Position numbers and translations under genes: made by a program | The notes under the pieces: generated by a model | The model's database searches: none | Told to the model about the DNA's origin: nothing | What the model saw: the letters and a program-made list of their open reading frames with translations, nothing else | Assembly: GCA_009602735.1 (NCBI GenBank) | Contig: WELA01000805.1 | Coordinates: 426,168-462,788 of the forward strand | DNA from: Mesotaenium endlicherianum | Lineage: Eukaryota; Streptophyta; Zygnematophyceae; Zygnematales; Mesotaeniaceae | DNA: 36,621 nucleotides | Direction: 5' to 3' | Shown here: positions 1 through 10,796 of the stretch, piece by piece | Layout: the number at the start of each line of letters is the position of its first letter | How positions within the stretch are numbered: position 1 is the stretch's first letter

Positions 1-2247
1 GCCTTTAACAAGCCCTCCTCCCCCCACGATCCCAGGTCCTCCTGCTACGCCCCCCTCCCCCAGCTCGCCACCGCTAACACCTCCTCCTACACATCCTTCT
101 CCTCCTCCTCCCTCACCTCCAACAATGGTTCCTCCCTCGCTACCTGTGCCAAGTCCGCATTCGCCCCCCCCCAGCCCTCCAACTCCAGCCCCGGCACTTC
201 CGCCATCCCCTCCTCCACCAACACCTGGTCCCCCCACGCAATGCACTTGCCCTCCTATTGCTGCTCCTTGCCCCCGCACTATCCATAATCACCACCATCA
301 CCACCGCCACCCACATCACCCCAAGCACCCTCCCAGCAGCAGGCACTCTCCTCCACCTCCCAGGTACAGCCTCTCTTCTATCTTTTGTAACCCTCTATGC
401 CTGGTACTCATTAACAAACTACCAGGATAGATGTGAGTGGTCTACTGACATGTTTCACATGTGATAATGCAGTGAGAACATCACGAAGGTGGTGGGCGAT
501 CCCCACTTCTATGGAGCACACGGGGAACGATTTGACTTTGAAGGAAAGGGTGGGGAGTCTTACTGCCTGGTAGCAGATACAGCCGTCCACATCAACATGC
601 ACCTCTTCAAAGGCCCACGCCAACCCAACGCCACTGTAAGTAGCCGTCAAATCCCTGGCTTCCGGGTTGCTTCATGTCACCCTACAGCAGTCGTATTCAG
701 AGCTGTCTGGCACAGCATTAGCTCATAACTTCTTGGGGCAGAGCTAAGGTCCCACTCAGGTTTTTACACTCCATCATAAAAAAGTCTTCTTAAAAATGTG
801 CATGACTTCTGGTAATTCTGTCGCATCTTTACAGGGGTCTGCACTCCCAAGCCTATCCTTTGCCTCCAGCTATCTACACATGGACCTGAAGTGCAGGACT
901 GCAAGTACAGAGCTGCGTGCATTATGACGAAGTAATGACACAGTAGCAATGCTAACTGCCTATGTTGGTTTTCCACGTGACTCAATGTGAGCAGTACATC
1001 GACGAGATCGGGGTGCTTCACGCCGGCCACAAGATCACAATCTCAGCAGCCTCGGCAGAAGATGCACACTTCCACGATGTGCAAGGACAGGTCACTGTTG
1101 ACGGGCAGGAGCTTCCTGAAGTCGTCATGACCATGACCCTGCATCACATCACCATCACCCGCACGCTGCATGCTGTCAGGGTGCAGATCCCCAACCAGCT
1201 CGATGCGACCATGGAGATTGCCCGGGCAGCCTACTGGGCAGACAATGGCCCAGGAGAGAACTTCGTAAGTACCTCTGAAGCTTCCCATTGAAAAAGATTA
1301 TACGCCCAAGGGTTTGCATTGTCACACAGTCGATTCTGTTGGGGTTTATCGATCAACATACACGACTATATTTTGGTGCTTACAGAAACACACCTCTGCA
1401 CACTGGAAAACGTTTGCGACGTGGTTAAGACTGCATGTATTAGCAACAATGCTGACTGAAGCCTTTCCCACTCCATACTGTGCAGATCAACTTCAAGCTC
1501 AGCTACTTGAAGGCGTCGAAGAAGGTGCATGGAGTTCTGGGCCAGACCTACCAGGAGAAAGCAAGCCTACAAGCCCGCCTAGCTGCTTCAAGGAGACAAC
1601 GGGTGGCGCAACGCGAGGCTCTGCTTCTCATTGGCATTGAGGAGGACTACAAGACCTCATCCCTTCTTGCTGCTGACTGCACCTTTGCTCGTTACCACGA
1701 GGTAACTCCTCTTTCCAAGGCATGACCGGCTTGACCTTCACATTTCTTCAAGCACACACCTGGCACCAGAGCTCAGAGTGGATGTCCAATTTAGTGGTCG
1801 AGTTTGGATTTCATTGAGAATATACGCCAGTCGAAGTTGGCCTTGAACAACCTTGCATGATTTGACGAGTAGAGTACATCTATCAGCTCCATGCAAGCCA
1901 CCCACAAAGCTGACTGTCTCATGCATACAGCAACTTGCCAGTTAACATGAAAGAGAAAACACAATGTCCGGAGAGCAGGGAAAAAGTTGGCCAGCAGGGG
2001 CTAACAAGATTACATATTGCTGACAACAATCATGTGCTATACTTCTGCCTACATTCTTCAGGGTACTGACCAGGCTGCCAATGCCGACCACAACCAAGGC
2101 CACCTGGAGCTCAATCATGGAACAACAAGGAGACGCTTGATGGAGGCTGTGCAGGGCTTCTTTACGCCATCCATGGTTAAGCTCAGACACTCCGAGCTTC
2201 TCTCCTCAAGATGCTCCGGCTATGGGAACCAAGGCATCTGCAAGTAA
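1..2247 (+). CDS. Root-cap/LEA-like secreted protein with extensin-like N-terminus (5' truncated)
   Basis: Five exons fit together in phase with GT-AG introns: 1-363, 473-635, 995-1264, 1486-1701, 2062-2247 (stop TAA 2245-2247). The first exon is open to the left edge, so the N-terminus is missing. Exon 1 is dominated by Pro/Ser runs (SPPPP, PPPSPP) and a histidine-rich stretch (HNHHHHHRHPHHPKH). Exon 2 carries VVGDPHFYGAHGERFDFEG, the vWF-D-like block that opens plant root-cap/LEA-related proteins. Exon 4 has VHGVLGQTY and EEDYKTSSLLAADC, the diagnostic C-terminal motifs of the Root_cap family (Pfam PF06830). Split codon AG|T joins exons 1-2; the other junctions are phase 0. In plants these proteins are secreted and of unclear biochemical role; an extensin-like region suggests cell-wall attachment (inference). 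The exon between 1486 and 1701 has an Arg/Gln/Ala-rich insertion (QARLAASRRQRVAQREA) where land-plant homologues are Pro-rich. An AATAAA lies at 2587-2592. Confidence 0.85.
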
Positions 2248-3554
2248 AAGACTCGTCAAAATGCAGAATTGATCACTTGGATCAACCTTCGGCAATCTGC
2301 AAGCACCCCGCTCCTGAAGGCTTCAAGGAGTTTGTCATAAATTGAAGAATACATGATATAGAATACATTTGATTGCAGGCAACAACGACAACAGGCTTCC
2401 TTGAAAGGGAAGCACTTCGGTTTCGAGTCGCAACCAAATAAGCCCTGCATCTTCAGTCGAAGGGAGCCTTAACCTTGAGCCAGATAATACTTGTCTCATG
2501 AGTTAAGGCTTTCCTGGAAAGGCGTTAGTCAGGCTAGCAGCTCCTTATCCAATATCGAAAGAGAGGGACTGCTACTCTAGTGCACAAATAAATGAGAAAA
2601 ATTAGGGCACCTTCATTGACGTTACTTATATCAAAGCTCTCATTTGCAGCAAAAATAAAGGGGGTACTTTCATTTATACAACACACCTCGAAGCTTGCAC
2701 TTCATACTTGTATTGGAGTGTTAATACATTCGTTGATGGCCACGCTTTTTGGTCTGTTCAGCCATGATAAGAACCTTCTGCAAGTCCTTGACTGCATTCG
2801 AATTCATTCACTTCTTGCTGCCGTGAGTATATCATAGGAGAAAGATAGGCTGCGGCAGCGGCAGCGGCTATAGTATTGCATTAGAGAAGCTATGAGCTGT
2901 CAAGTTTCGTCGTTAAGCGGAGACCACCTTCCAGAATGGACTTCGGGATTTATCATAGAACTACTCTTCACCTTCAAGAACATTCCGCCTTCAACAACCT
3001 AAAATTCATAACATTGTGAAACCCTGTTGGTGATGATGAACCTCTTGCATGCTGGTTTGTAATCAGCTCGACCTCTAGCATGGGCTGTAGCAAGTCAACT
3101 TCGAGCAATTTTGAACAGTAAGGCGCCCCTTGTGTCACTGTTGTAAAGGAAAACCAATAAGGGCCCTCGCTCGTGTGAGCGCTGGCCCGTACGTCCGTTC
3201 GAAGTTGTATATGTATGCGTGCGACTTCAAGCGACGCGAATCCTGAATCTCTCTATTTTCATTATCCTGACCCTCCATGTTTCGAGAGTTGCTAGTTGAA
3301 GACCACGTTCTTACCATACAAAAAAACTGTGATAAGAGCTCCGATACCACGGAAATGAATTGACTAACCAATAGGCGATTGAAAATTTATTAGAAAAACA
3401 AAATACTAACAAGTAATCTTTATGGTATTTTTTATTATTTAATAAACAGCAAAAGACTCCACAACTAGTATCACAATACTCACGGTCAAATGCAAGTAAA
3501 TGAGCATCAAGCATGCAATCAGTAAAGTCATAAACAAGGTTAGAAGACAGTTTA
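2248..3554. other. Intergenic stretch, nothing recognised
   Basis: No open frame with recognisable protein character on either strand. A short GGCAGC repeat lies near 2855-2872 and the 3360-3510 part is AT-rich. The first few hundred bases are presumably the 3' untranslated and terminator region of the upstream gene (inference). Confidence 0.5.
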
Positions 3555-4039
3555 TGGCTTCTCGCCTTGGATTCAGATATCTCTCAGTAAGCGGTATAAG
3601 AGAGAGTTTGCCTCATTTCCAAATTCCAAACTCAAGAGCATGACCTAATCTATGTACATGAGTATACTGTTCAACGGCAAGTGCAATGGCACCTCCTACC
3701 AGGGAGTTAACCACGTCGGTAGGACCTCGGCTAACCAAATCCACAGCCATCTCCCATCATACCAAATCGCCATCCACCCAAGGGTGTCCTTTGGCCATTC
3801 ATCTAGCATATCACACTTAGATGCATATCTAGGCAGCTTACTGCTATCGAGTACGACAGTCAGTTGCCTGTCAAAGAATGTGTCAACAAGCTGACCTAAG
3901 TTGACTTACGGCTGAGTCATTACACTTAATATAACTAAAATTCCAGCAGAGTTAATATGACTAAAGTTCAACAGACTGAACTTAATTAACTATTTTATTT
4001 AAATGAATTTCATATATAACAATATACTGATTCATTACA
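3555..4039 (+). repeat. Dispersed repeat R, copy A (candidate solo LTR)
   Basis: This 485-bp segment is alignable by eye along its whole length with 35506-36009, in the same orientation. It begins TGGCTTCTCG and ends TTCATTACA, i.e. TG...CA termini typical of LTRs. The flanks are GTTTA on the left (3550-3554) and GTTTG on the right (4040-4044), a 4/5 match that could be an aged 5-bp target duplication. No coding sequence is evident. A solo LTR left by recombination is the simplest reading. A non-LTR dispersed repeat cannot be excluded. Confidence 0.6.
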
Positions 4040-4619
4040 GTTTGGCACGATTCTAAGCGAAGAGCTCAAGCCAGGCCAACATGGATGCTGTAATGAAGTA
4101 GCTGAGTTCATTATTAATTTGATTAATTGCATGTATGAATACAACACTAAATAAGTATTATGTCAATATACTCACATTTGCGGGTTCATCTAAATGAATG
4201 TATGTCGATATAAAGCGAGTTTACTTACTTCGTCAAAAAAGTCAGCAGGATGACTTTTGTATCATACTGTAGTTTGCTGACTTTGTTGAAAAGGTCAGCA
4301 AAATGACTTTTGTATCATAGTATACTTTGCTGAGATTTATATATCCCTTATATGTAGGATATAATATCAATAGGTTGACACATAGTAAGCTCGCTTGATA
4401 TTAGTCAGTATACTTGACTTCCGTACGCTGAGGATAGATACATGCATTTATATTATTATTTGTAGATTGGCACATGTGACCGTAGTATACTAAAAGCCGG
4501 GAGATCGACTAAGATTCGGTAAACCAATGTCCTACCAGTGTGGTTAACTCCTGGGTAAGCGAAGCCGTCGTCAGTCAACTGAATATAGGACTTCAGTCAA
4601 CCAACCAATTAATGTAGTC
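4040..4619. other. AT-rich non-coding DNA between repeats
   Basis: Positions 4051-4088 resemble 33699-33731 (GCGAAGAxCTCA ... CCAGGCCA ... CATxGATG), so this edge may be a remnant of the same retroelement leader. The rest is AT-rich and contains an approximate 53-bp tandem duplication at 4241-4336. No gene is visible. The last five bases (4615-4619, TAGTC) are the target duplication of the adjoining LTR element. Confidence 0.5.
4241..4336. repeat. Approximate 53-bp tandem duplication
   Basis: The motif GTCAGCAxxATGACTTTTGT recurs at 4241 and 4294 (period 53), followed in both units by ATCATA and a TTTGCTGA block. The second copy is incomplete. No function is suggested. Confidence 0.7.
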
Positions 4620-5122
4620 TGTAGTGAAACAGATAGATAAAGTACTTAGTAAAACAGAATACTTTATCTATTCAAGACAAGGATCTTTGAACACAAGTGG
4701 TAGCTTCTTGAAAGAGAGATGGCTTCTTGAAAGTTAATATATTTCTGGATTTTGGCAAGTACAAGAGTGATTCTGGAATGTCTTTCTATGTTCTAGCTCT
4801 TGTTTATATACTTGCTACATAAGTAATTTCTAGGAAGGTGTATGTTGATGTGTTGGCACCCAACACATCCCAAAACTTGCCACCTCTTTCTAGAATAATG
4901 TACACATGTCCTTTTGACCTAAAAATGGCACATTTGACTTTTGCCACATGGAGTTCTTCTAGGTCTTTCCTCTAACTTCGAAAATGCCTTGGAAGGTTCA
5001 AAGGACATGAACCAAGTTACTAGAGTACCTATTCACACTTGACTCCACACAATACTACTCCAAATATATTTGAAAACATTAAAATATATGCAAACTAATA
5101 TATAATAACTCAAATCACTACA
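4620..5122 (-). repeat. 3' LTR of the chromovirus
   Basis: This copy has the same length (503 bp) as 10797-11299 and is nearly identical to it. In element orientation it starts TGTAGTGATTTGAG and ends TTTCACTACA. A TATATAAA box sits at 4803-4810 on the minus strand and would drive transcription towards lower coordinates. Two TTCTTGAA palindromes (4705-4712, 4724-4731) lie downstream of it. The outer flank is TAGTC. Confidence 0.97.
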
Positions 5123-5132
5123 TCACCCCCCC
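5123..5132 (-). promoter_or_regulatory. Polypurine tract
   Basis: On the minus strand this reads GGGGGGGTGA immediately before the 3' LTR, the expected position and composition for the plus-strand DNA synthesis primer. Confidence 0.8.
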
Positions 5133-5891
5133 GATAGAAAAAGCGACGTCTCGGCGCGTCAAGTCAGGTCTTACACATGTGGAGCAAACTAGTCAACAGT
5201 TTCAAGTCAGATGCCACACATGTGAAGAGGACTAGTCAAAGGCGCCAAGTCAGGTGCTACACATGTAAGGTAGACTAGGCAAGGTCGTAGGTGGTGTGAC
5301 CTTATTGGCTAGCCTACTCCTTAATGATAAAGAAAATTGTACAAGTTGGCCCAGAATCTGCCACGAACTCAAAAATTCATAGCGGCCACAGAACTGCTCC
5401 AAATCTGAAAATTCGAGTGCCAGACGGACCGCGTCGGAGAACTCTACCGGGTCACCAAATTTGAGAGCATTCTCATTTCTGGAGTGTCGTTGAGAGCTGA
5501 GAGAGTAGGCACTCCTCCAAATCTGTGCAGAAACTTCTGAAAATCATAAGTCCTTCTATACTTCTCCAAATTCTGCAAACTAAGTCTCAAACTGGGCGCT
5601 GTAAGATGTTCTACCAGAGTCTTGAGTTTCAGAGCATTCCAAGTTCAGGGGAGGGCACAATGTCAGAAGGCATATTCTGCCCTAACAATGCCAGCAGCCT
5701 GACCCCCTTCTACTTAGAGCATCATATCTCTCTCACCAGTGCTCCAAATTGAGCAAACTTGGACTCTAAATGACCGGCTACTCATGGACTACAGCCAGGT
5801 AAATTTTCAGAATTTATTATGCAGAGACCTATTACCAGTAGCAGTTTTAGTTTTCTGTCCAGAAACTGCGAGAAGAGAAGAGTGTCTAATG
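5133..5891 (-). other. 3' non-coding region of the chromovirus
   Basis: About 760 bp lie between the pol stop and the polypurine tract. No open frame of protein-like composition is apparent on the element strand. Short, loosely repeated CTCCAAAT motifs and CACATGTGxAG blocks occur at 5174-5275. Confidence 0.6.
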
Positions 5892-8800
5892 TCAATTTTT
5901 CCTCTTTCTTGTTCTTGCAGGCTGCCTCCAAGGGGTCTTCTGCTGCTTCTTGATGGTGGCAGGCTGCCTCCCTGAAGTCTTCGGGCTTCTAGTAGAGAGA
6001 CTTGGGGCTGGTCCAAGATGGGGGTTGGCGGCATGGAAGCGCTTCAACTTTCTCTGAACTTTGTCAAGGTAGTGCGCCGCCACCCAACTATTCTCCGAAT
6101 CTGGATATCCTTTCCACTTGATCAAGTATTGCTGCTGTCTCCTGAAATTTCTCATAGCCACTATGTCTTCCACTTCGTACTCCAAATGATCATCCACTAT
6201 TGTTGGGGCTGGTGGGGTTGTCACACGTCCTGGGAACTTGTTGTCGGGTTGCACATATGGCTTGAAGAGGGAAGCGTGGAATACGGGGTCGATGTGCATA
6301 GTCTGGGGAAGTTCTAGCTTGAAAGCAACGGGGTTGACTTGCTGGATAATCTTGAAGGGTCCCAAATACTTGGGAGAGAACTTGCTGCCGGCAGGCCTGT
6401 TGTTCAGGGAAATGTTCTTGGATGATAGTAACACGTTGTCACCCACTCTGTACGTAATTTCTCTTCTGGATCTGTTCGCCACTCTTGCTTGAGCATCTTG
6501 CGCGTGTTGTAGAGCTTTCTTCGCTGCTGTAAGGGCTGCTTCTAATGTCTCCATAAAATCTGTGGCTGCAGGTACTTCATCATGGCCAGCCGTGAAGCTC
6601 AGTGGCGTGGTCGGATGGAAGCCATAGTTGAGGAAGAATGGGGACTCTTGGGTAGAGGCCTGCGTAGTGTTGTTGTAGGCAAACTCGAGGGGGGTCAAGT
6701 ACATGTCCCAGTCTTGCTCGAGGGTAGACACGTAGGCCTTTAGAGAGGTCTTTAGGGTACGATTCATACGCTCGGTTTGCCCATCTGATTGTGGGTGGTA
6801 GGCAGTAGACATATCCAGCGATGTACCCAAGTTCTTGAAGAGATTTTTCCAGAAATGGCTTGTGAATCTTGGATCTCTATCTGACACAATTCTTGATGGT
6901 AGTCCATGGAGTCGGAAGATGTTGTCAAAGATGAGTCTTGCAAGTTGTGGTGCTGTAGCCTTAGTCGTCGTGGGAATAAAATGAGCCATCTTGGTAAGTC
7001 TGTCCACCGCCGTGAGTATTGCATTATGGCCTCGAGGTGTCACGGGCAAGTCCACGATAAGGTCCATTGAGATGTCCGTCCATTGTCTTTCGGGGATTGG
7101 TAGTGGTTGGAGGAGTCCTCCCGCCTTTTGCGATGATGGCTTGATTCTTTGGCATGTGTCACAGCTCCTGCAGTACTCCTTGACTTGCTTAGACATGCCT
7201 GGCCAACAATAAGTCCTAGCTAGAACGCCCGTGGTCCTTAGGATTCCAAAGTGTCCTCCAAGAGGGTTGTCGTGTGCTTCTCGTAGAAGCAAGAGCCGGA
7301 GGTCTAAGTCATTAGGAACACATCTCTGGCCCGTATCTTGCCTCACCCAATAATTGCCTTCTTGCTTCTTGCATGGGTCCAAGGCTGCTTCTCCGTTCTT
7401 GTAGTAAGGGTCTCTTTCATAGGCGGCTGAAAATCGAGCTTCCAGATCTGTCTTCAGGGATACCATCACTGCATTTAATTGCAGTCTTGAGAGGGGGTCA
7501 GCCGGGTTTGTCTTGCCGGGCTGGTACTGAATCGTGATGTTGTATTGTTGCAAGTATCCGCTCCATCTTGCTTGTCTCCTTGAGAGATACGGCTGCGTTT
7601 GGAGGTGCTTTAACGCCTCGTGGTCCGTGGTGACCAGTACTTTGCGTCCTTCAACGTAGCAGCGCCAAACCTTCAAGGCATGTACAATCGCCAATGCCTC
7701 TCGCTCCGTGGTTGTATAATTTTGCTCGGCTGGATTTAGCTTCCTTGACTCGTAGGCGATGGGCTGCAGTCCCTTGCCTTGGTCTTGAAGCAGGATTGCT
7801 CCTATTGCATAGGAAGATGCATCGGTGATGACGTGGAAGGGCCAATCTGGGTTTGGACTTGGGAGTGTGAGCACCGGGGATGTGGTCAATCTTCGCTTTA
7901 ACTCTTGAAATGCCTCTTCCTCTTTCTCGGTCCATGTATATAGCCTGTCCTTCTTGAGTAGATCTGTCAGGGGGGCTGCTATGTGCGAGAAGCCTTGGAT
8001 GAATTTTCTGTACCAATTGGCAAATCCCAAGAATGACTGGAGTTCTTTCTTGGTCGTGGGGGTTGGCCATTCCTCCACCACCGTGGTCTTCTTGGGGTCT
8101 ATCTTGATGCCATCAGCAGTCACGTGGAGACCTAGGAACTCCACTTCTTGTTTGGCAAACTCGCATTTTGACTCCTTCGCAAACAGCTTGTTTTGCTTCA
8201 ATACTTCAAGGACTTCTTTCAAGTGTCTCGCATGCTCTTCAAGGGTCTTGCTGTAGATAAGGATGTCATCGATGAATACCACCACAAATCTGTCCAACAT
8301 GGGCTGAAATATGGTGTTCATCATAGTCATGAAAGTTGCTGGCGCGTTGGTGAGTCCAAATGGCAGGACCATGAACTCAAAATGTCCATATCTTGTCCTG
8401 AATGCCGTCTTCTCTATGTCCGGTTCTGCGATGCGAATCTGGTGGTAGCCGCTCCGTAAGTCAATCTTCGTGAAGTACTTGGCTCCAACCAGCCGGTCCA
8501 TGAGCTCATCCATGCGCGGCAGCGGGTATCGATTCTTGATGGTGATCTTGTTGAGGGCGCGATAGTCCACACACATCCTCAAGGTACCATCTTTCTTCTT
8601 GACAAATAGCACCGGGGCTCCAAATGGCGACTTGCTAGGTCGAATGAAGCCATGCTCCAGTAGCTCCTTGATTTGCTTCTTGACTTCGTCTAGCTCCGTG
8701 TATGACATTTTGAACGTAGGCCGAGAGATGGGCTTGCTTCCGGGCTCCAACTCTATCTTGTGGTCTACGAATCTTTTGGGGGGTAGGCCCTTGGGCAATT

Positions 8801-9557
8801 CCGGGGAGAACACTTCTTTGTAGTCCTCTAAGACTTCTTGTATCTCCTTGGGAACGGGGCTGCCTTCTTGACTCTCGATGTCTTTCTTGATGTCTTTTGG
8901 CGTGATCAAGGCCAAAAGAAGCTCGTGTCCCTTCCTCACAAGTCTCTTGAGTTGGAGGGCGGACAATAGTATCTCGTGTGCCGGCTTCTGGATGTCTTGG
9001 GTCTGGATATTCTGGATTGCGCGCAAAATACAGATTCTTGAAGTGATGTCATTCTTGATCTTGATAGTACCGGTCCTCCAATCAACTTGGGGGTTGTGCT
9101 TGGTCAACCAAGGCGTCCCTAGGATGACGTCGTACTTGCCCAATTGCATGGGGGAGAACACTACTCTATCCTTGAAGGACTTGATAGAGAGTGCCAAGGG
9201 GTACGTCTTCTTGGAAGGGGTAGTATAGGAGAATCCATCGGGCATCATAATCTCCTCGTCGTGGTCAAGAGTTCGCATAGTAATACCGTGCTTGGTGGCA
9301 AAATCTGCAGCAATGAAGTTGCCTTGAGCTCCGCTATCCACCAAGATGTGGACCTTCTCTCCTCCAAGGTAACCTCTCAAACTCATTGGGGCTGGAACGT
9401 CGTCTTCAACGGGGGTCTCCACCTCACTTGGCGTGTTGCCTTCTCGTGAAGTGGGTCTTGGGGTGGTAGGCTCCTGGCCTACCGGCGCTGTCCGTTTTTT
9501 GACAACTTTTTGGGGCATGAAAGTGCACGATGGCCCTTTTCCTTGCAATAAAAGCAT
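5892..9557 (-). CDS. pol: Chromovirus pol polyprotein (PR-RT-RH-INT-chromodomain)
   Basis: The open frame has 1,221 codons, numbered from the first ATG at 9557. Translation probably enters it by a -1 frameshift near 9494 rather than from this ATG. Domains in order: aspartic protease with VDSGA (residues 73-77); reverse transcriptase with DYRALN (331-336) and the active site FIDD (428-431); RNase H with ITDASS (577-582); integrase with an H762/H769/C799/C802 zinc finger and catalytic D832, D893 and E929 (35 residues between the last two); GPF motif (1066-1068); and a chromodomain at about 1125-1175 ([19 protein letters not shown]). All catalytic residues are present and there are no internal stops. 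The polyprotein would be matured by its own protease and the chromodomain would target integration to particular chromatin, as known for chromoviruses. Confidence 0.97.
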   Translation of the reverse strand: MLLLQGKGPSCTFMPQKVVKKRTAPVGQEPTTPRPTSREGNTPSEVETPVEDDVPAPMSLRGYLGGEKVHILVDSGAQGNFIAADFATKHGITMRTLDHDEEIMMPDGFSYTTPSKKTYPLALSIKSFKDRVVFSPMQLGKYDVILGTPWLTKHNPQVDWRTGTIKIKNDITSRICILRAIQNIQTQDIQKPAHEILLSALQLKRLVRKGHELLLALITPKDIKKDIESQEGSPVPKEIQEVLEDYKEVFSPELPKGLPPKRFVDHKIELEPGSKPISRPTFKMSYTELDEVKKQIKELLEHGFIRPSKSPFGAPVLFVKKKDGTLRMCVDYRALNKITIKNRYPLPRMDELMDRLVGAKYFTKIDLRSGYHQIRIAEPDIEKTAFRTRYGHFEFMVLPFGLTNAPATFMTMMNTIFQPMLDRFVVVFIDDILIYSKTLEEHARHLKEVLEVLKQNKLFAKESKCEFAKQEVEFLGLHVTADGIKIDPKKTTVVEEWPTPTTKKELQSFLGFANWYRKFIQGFSHIAAPLTDLLKKDRLYTWTEKEEEAFQELKRRLTTSPVLTLPSPNPDWPFHVITDASSYAIGAILLQDQGKGLQPIAYESRKLNPAEQNYTTTEREALAIVHALKVWRCYVEGRKVLVTTDHEALKHLQTQPYLSRRQARWSGYLQQYNITIQYQPGKTNPADPLSRLQLNAVMVSLKTDLEARFSAAYERDPYYKNGEAALDPCKKQEGNYWVRQDTGQRCVPNDLDLRLLLLREAHDNPLGGHFGILRTTGVLARTYCWPGMSKQVKEYCRSCDTCQRIKPSSQKAGGLLQPLPIPERQWTDISMDLIVDLPVTPRGHNAILTAVDRLTKMAHFIPTTTKATAPQLARLIFDNIFRLHGLPSRIVSDRDPRFTSHFWKNLFKNLGTSLDMSTAYHPQSDGQTERMNRTLKTSLKAYVSTLEQDWDMYLTPLEFAYNNTTQASTQESPFFLNYGFHPTTPLSFTAGHDEVPAATDFMETLEAALTAAKKALQHAQDAQARVANRSRREITYRVGDNVLLSSKNISLNNRPAGSKFSPKYLGPFKIIQQVNPVAFKLELPQTMHIDPVFHASLFKPYVQPDNKFPGRVTTPPAPTIVDDHLEYEVEDIVAMRNFRRQQQYLIKWKGYPDSENSWVAAHYLDKVQRKLKRFHAANPHLGPAPSLSTRSPKTSGRQPATIKKQQKTPWRQPARTRKRKN
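9465..9500 (-). promoter_or_regulatory. -1 ribosomal frameshift signal (heptamer + hairpin)
   Basis: On the minus strand the gag codons ..C CCC AAA AAG TTG TCA AAA AAC.. contain the canonical slippery heptamer A AAA AAC in the correct gag phase (9494-9500). After a 10-nt spacer (GGACAGCGCC) comes a perfect 7-bp hairpin GGTAGGC/GCCTACC (9477-9483 with 9465-9471) with a 5-nt loop. The gag stop codon (9479-9481) lies inside the hairpin. The pol frame is exactly -1 relative to gag, so slippage here would join the two frames. Confidence 0.85.
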
Positions 9558-10759
9558 AGTCCAGCCGTCATGAGAGCTTCTTTTTCAGCCGGGGAGAGTC
9601 TTGCTTTCACTCCTTGCTGGTTTCTTGCATCATAAGTGTCATTGGAGGGTCTTCCACTCTTCCGGGCAGCCGCGGGGTCCCTTTTAATAACTCCGATTTC
9701 CATGGGTGTGGGTCCAGATTCGGATGTGGAAGGGGCTGCGTACACCCGCGTCGTCGGTACCCGTGAAGATGAAGGCACGGAGTGCTTGAAATCCAAGGTA
9801 TCCACCTTTTGGGCCACTTCAATGATCTTTGAGAAGTCCGTCAAGTCGCGTAACTCCACTTCCTTTGCCACCTTGGGTTTGAGGCCAAAGATGTAGCGGT
9901 CAATCTTCTCCTCGAGAGACATGTTGGGGATCTCAAGAGTGAGGGCGTGAAATCTGGATGTATACTCTTGAACGGACGTCGTTTGCTTGAGATGGTGGAG
10001 CTTTCCTCGGGCAATCTTCTCCGCATTGATGGGCATGAATTGCTTCTTGAGGGCCTCACGAAAATCTGCCCATCTTGCATATGATGGTGGGGGCTCTTGG
10101 CCGAGCATGGGGTGCGCCATAGCTTGATATATAGCCGCTTGATAGTTACGCCACCATGATGTTGCTGCTCCTCTAAGTAAGGTAACGGCAAAGGGAACGT
10201 AGTCCTCCTCGGGTACTTCAAGGAATGCGAGGTACGTCTCCACTTGGTAGAGCCATAAATTCAGGTTGGCACCTTTCCCGGGGTTGAAAGTGTCGGGTTT
10301 GCCGGGCTTGATGAGTTTCCTTGCTCTCGTTGGCTCTTGTGGAGGCGCTTGAGCCGGGGCTGGATTTTGAGCATTGCTCGCAATAGGGGCAACCATGGCA
10401 GCCATAGCTTCTCTTGACGCTTGCACGGTTGCTTCATAGGTGGCCAAGCCCACTTGGTTGTGGACGGTCATTAGGAAGGCTGCCCACTCATTTGCGGGAA
10501 CTCCTTGTGGTGGGGTCAACTTTGCTATAGCGGCTGCCACGGGATTTGACGGTGCTCCTCCTTGTGGTGCTTCTTGTTGTTGGAGATTTCCTTGAGTAGG
10601 CTCTCCCATCGACGCTGGAGGAGGGTGTGCTCCTCCTTGTGGTGCTTCTTGTTGTTGCAGATTTTCTTGAGTGGGCTCTCCCATCGGCGCTGGAGGAGGG
10701 TGTCTTGGAGAGGAAGGGCTTCCTTCGAAAGCTTGCTGTTGGTCTTGAGGATCGGCCAT
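9479..10759 (-). CDS. gag: Chromovirus Gag (capsid + nucleocapsid)
   Basis: This 426-residue protein starts with ATG at 10759, only 24 nt downstream of the primer-binding site, an unusually short leader. The N-terminus is Pro/Gln-rich with two tandem 25-residue units ([23 protein letters not shown]). The central part has the retrotransposon Gag capsid signature ([28 protein letters not shown]). The C-terminus has one CCHC zinc knuckle, [14 protein letters not shown]. It ends in KLSKNGQRR and overlaps the pol frame by 79 nt. Gag forms the cytoplasmic particle and binds element RNA. Confidence 0.95.
   Translation of the reverse strand: MADPQDQQQAFEGSPSSPRHPPPAPMGEPTQENLQQQEAPQGGAHPPPASMGEPTQGNLQQQEAPQGGAPSNPVAAAIAKLTPPQGVPANEWAAFLMTVHNQVGLATYEATVQASREAMAAMVAPIASNAQNPAPAQAPPQEPTRARKLIKPGKPDTFNPGKGANLNLWLYQVETYLAFLEVPEEDYVPFAVTLLRGAATSWWRNYQAAIYQAMAHPMLGQEPPPSYARWADFREALKKQFMPINAEKIARGKLHHLKQTTSVQEYTSRFHALTLEIPNMSLEEKIDRYIFGLKPKVAKEVELRDLTDFSKIIEVAQKVDTLDFKHSVPSSSRVPTTRVYAAPSTSESGPTPMEIGVIKRDPAAARKSGRPSNDTYDARNQQGVKARLSPAEKEALMTAGLCFYCKEKGHRALSCPKKLSKNGQRR
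10554..10703 (-). repeat. 2 x 75-bp in-frame tandem duplication in gag
   Basis: Units 10554-10628 and 10629-10703 differ at only a few bases and each encodes 25 residues of the Pro/Gln-rich Gag N-terminus. The reading frame is kept. Confidence 0.9.
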
Positions 10760-10783
10760 CTTCTTGTGCTACCAAAGTGCCTA

Positions 10784-10795
10784 GCTCCGATACCA
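10784..10795 (-). promoter_or_regulatory. Primer-binding site (initiator Met tRNA type)
   Basis: The minus strand reads TGGTATCGGAGC one base inside the 5' LTR. Plant LTR elements primed by initiator-methionine tRNA use TGGTATCAGAGC, so this is an 11/12 match with A to G at position 8. Confidence 0.85.
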
Positions 10796-10796
10796 C

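Noticed and set aside
4705..4731. Two TTCTTGAA palindromes in the LTR as heat-shock elements
   Set aside because: They fit the nTTCnnGAAn form but lie downstream of the TATA box in the direction of transcription; too weak to call regulatory.
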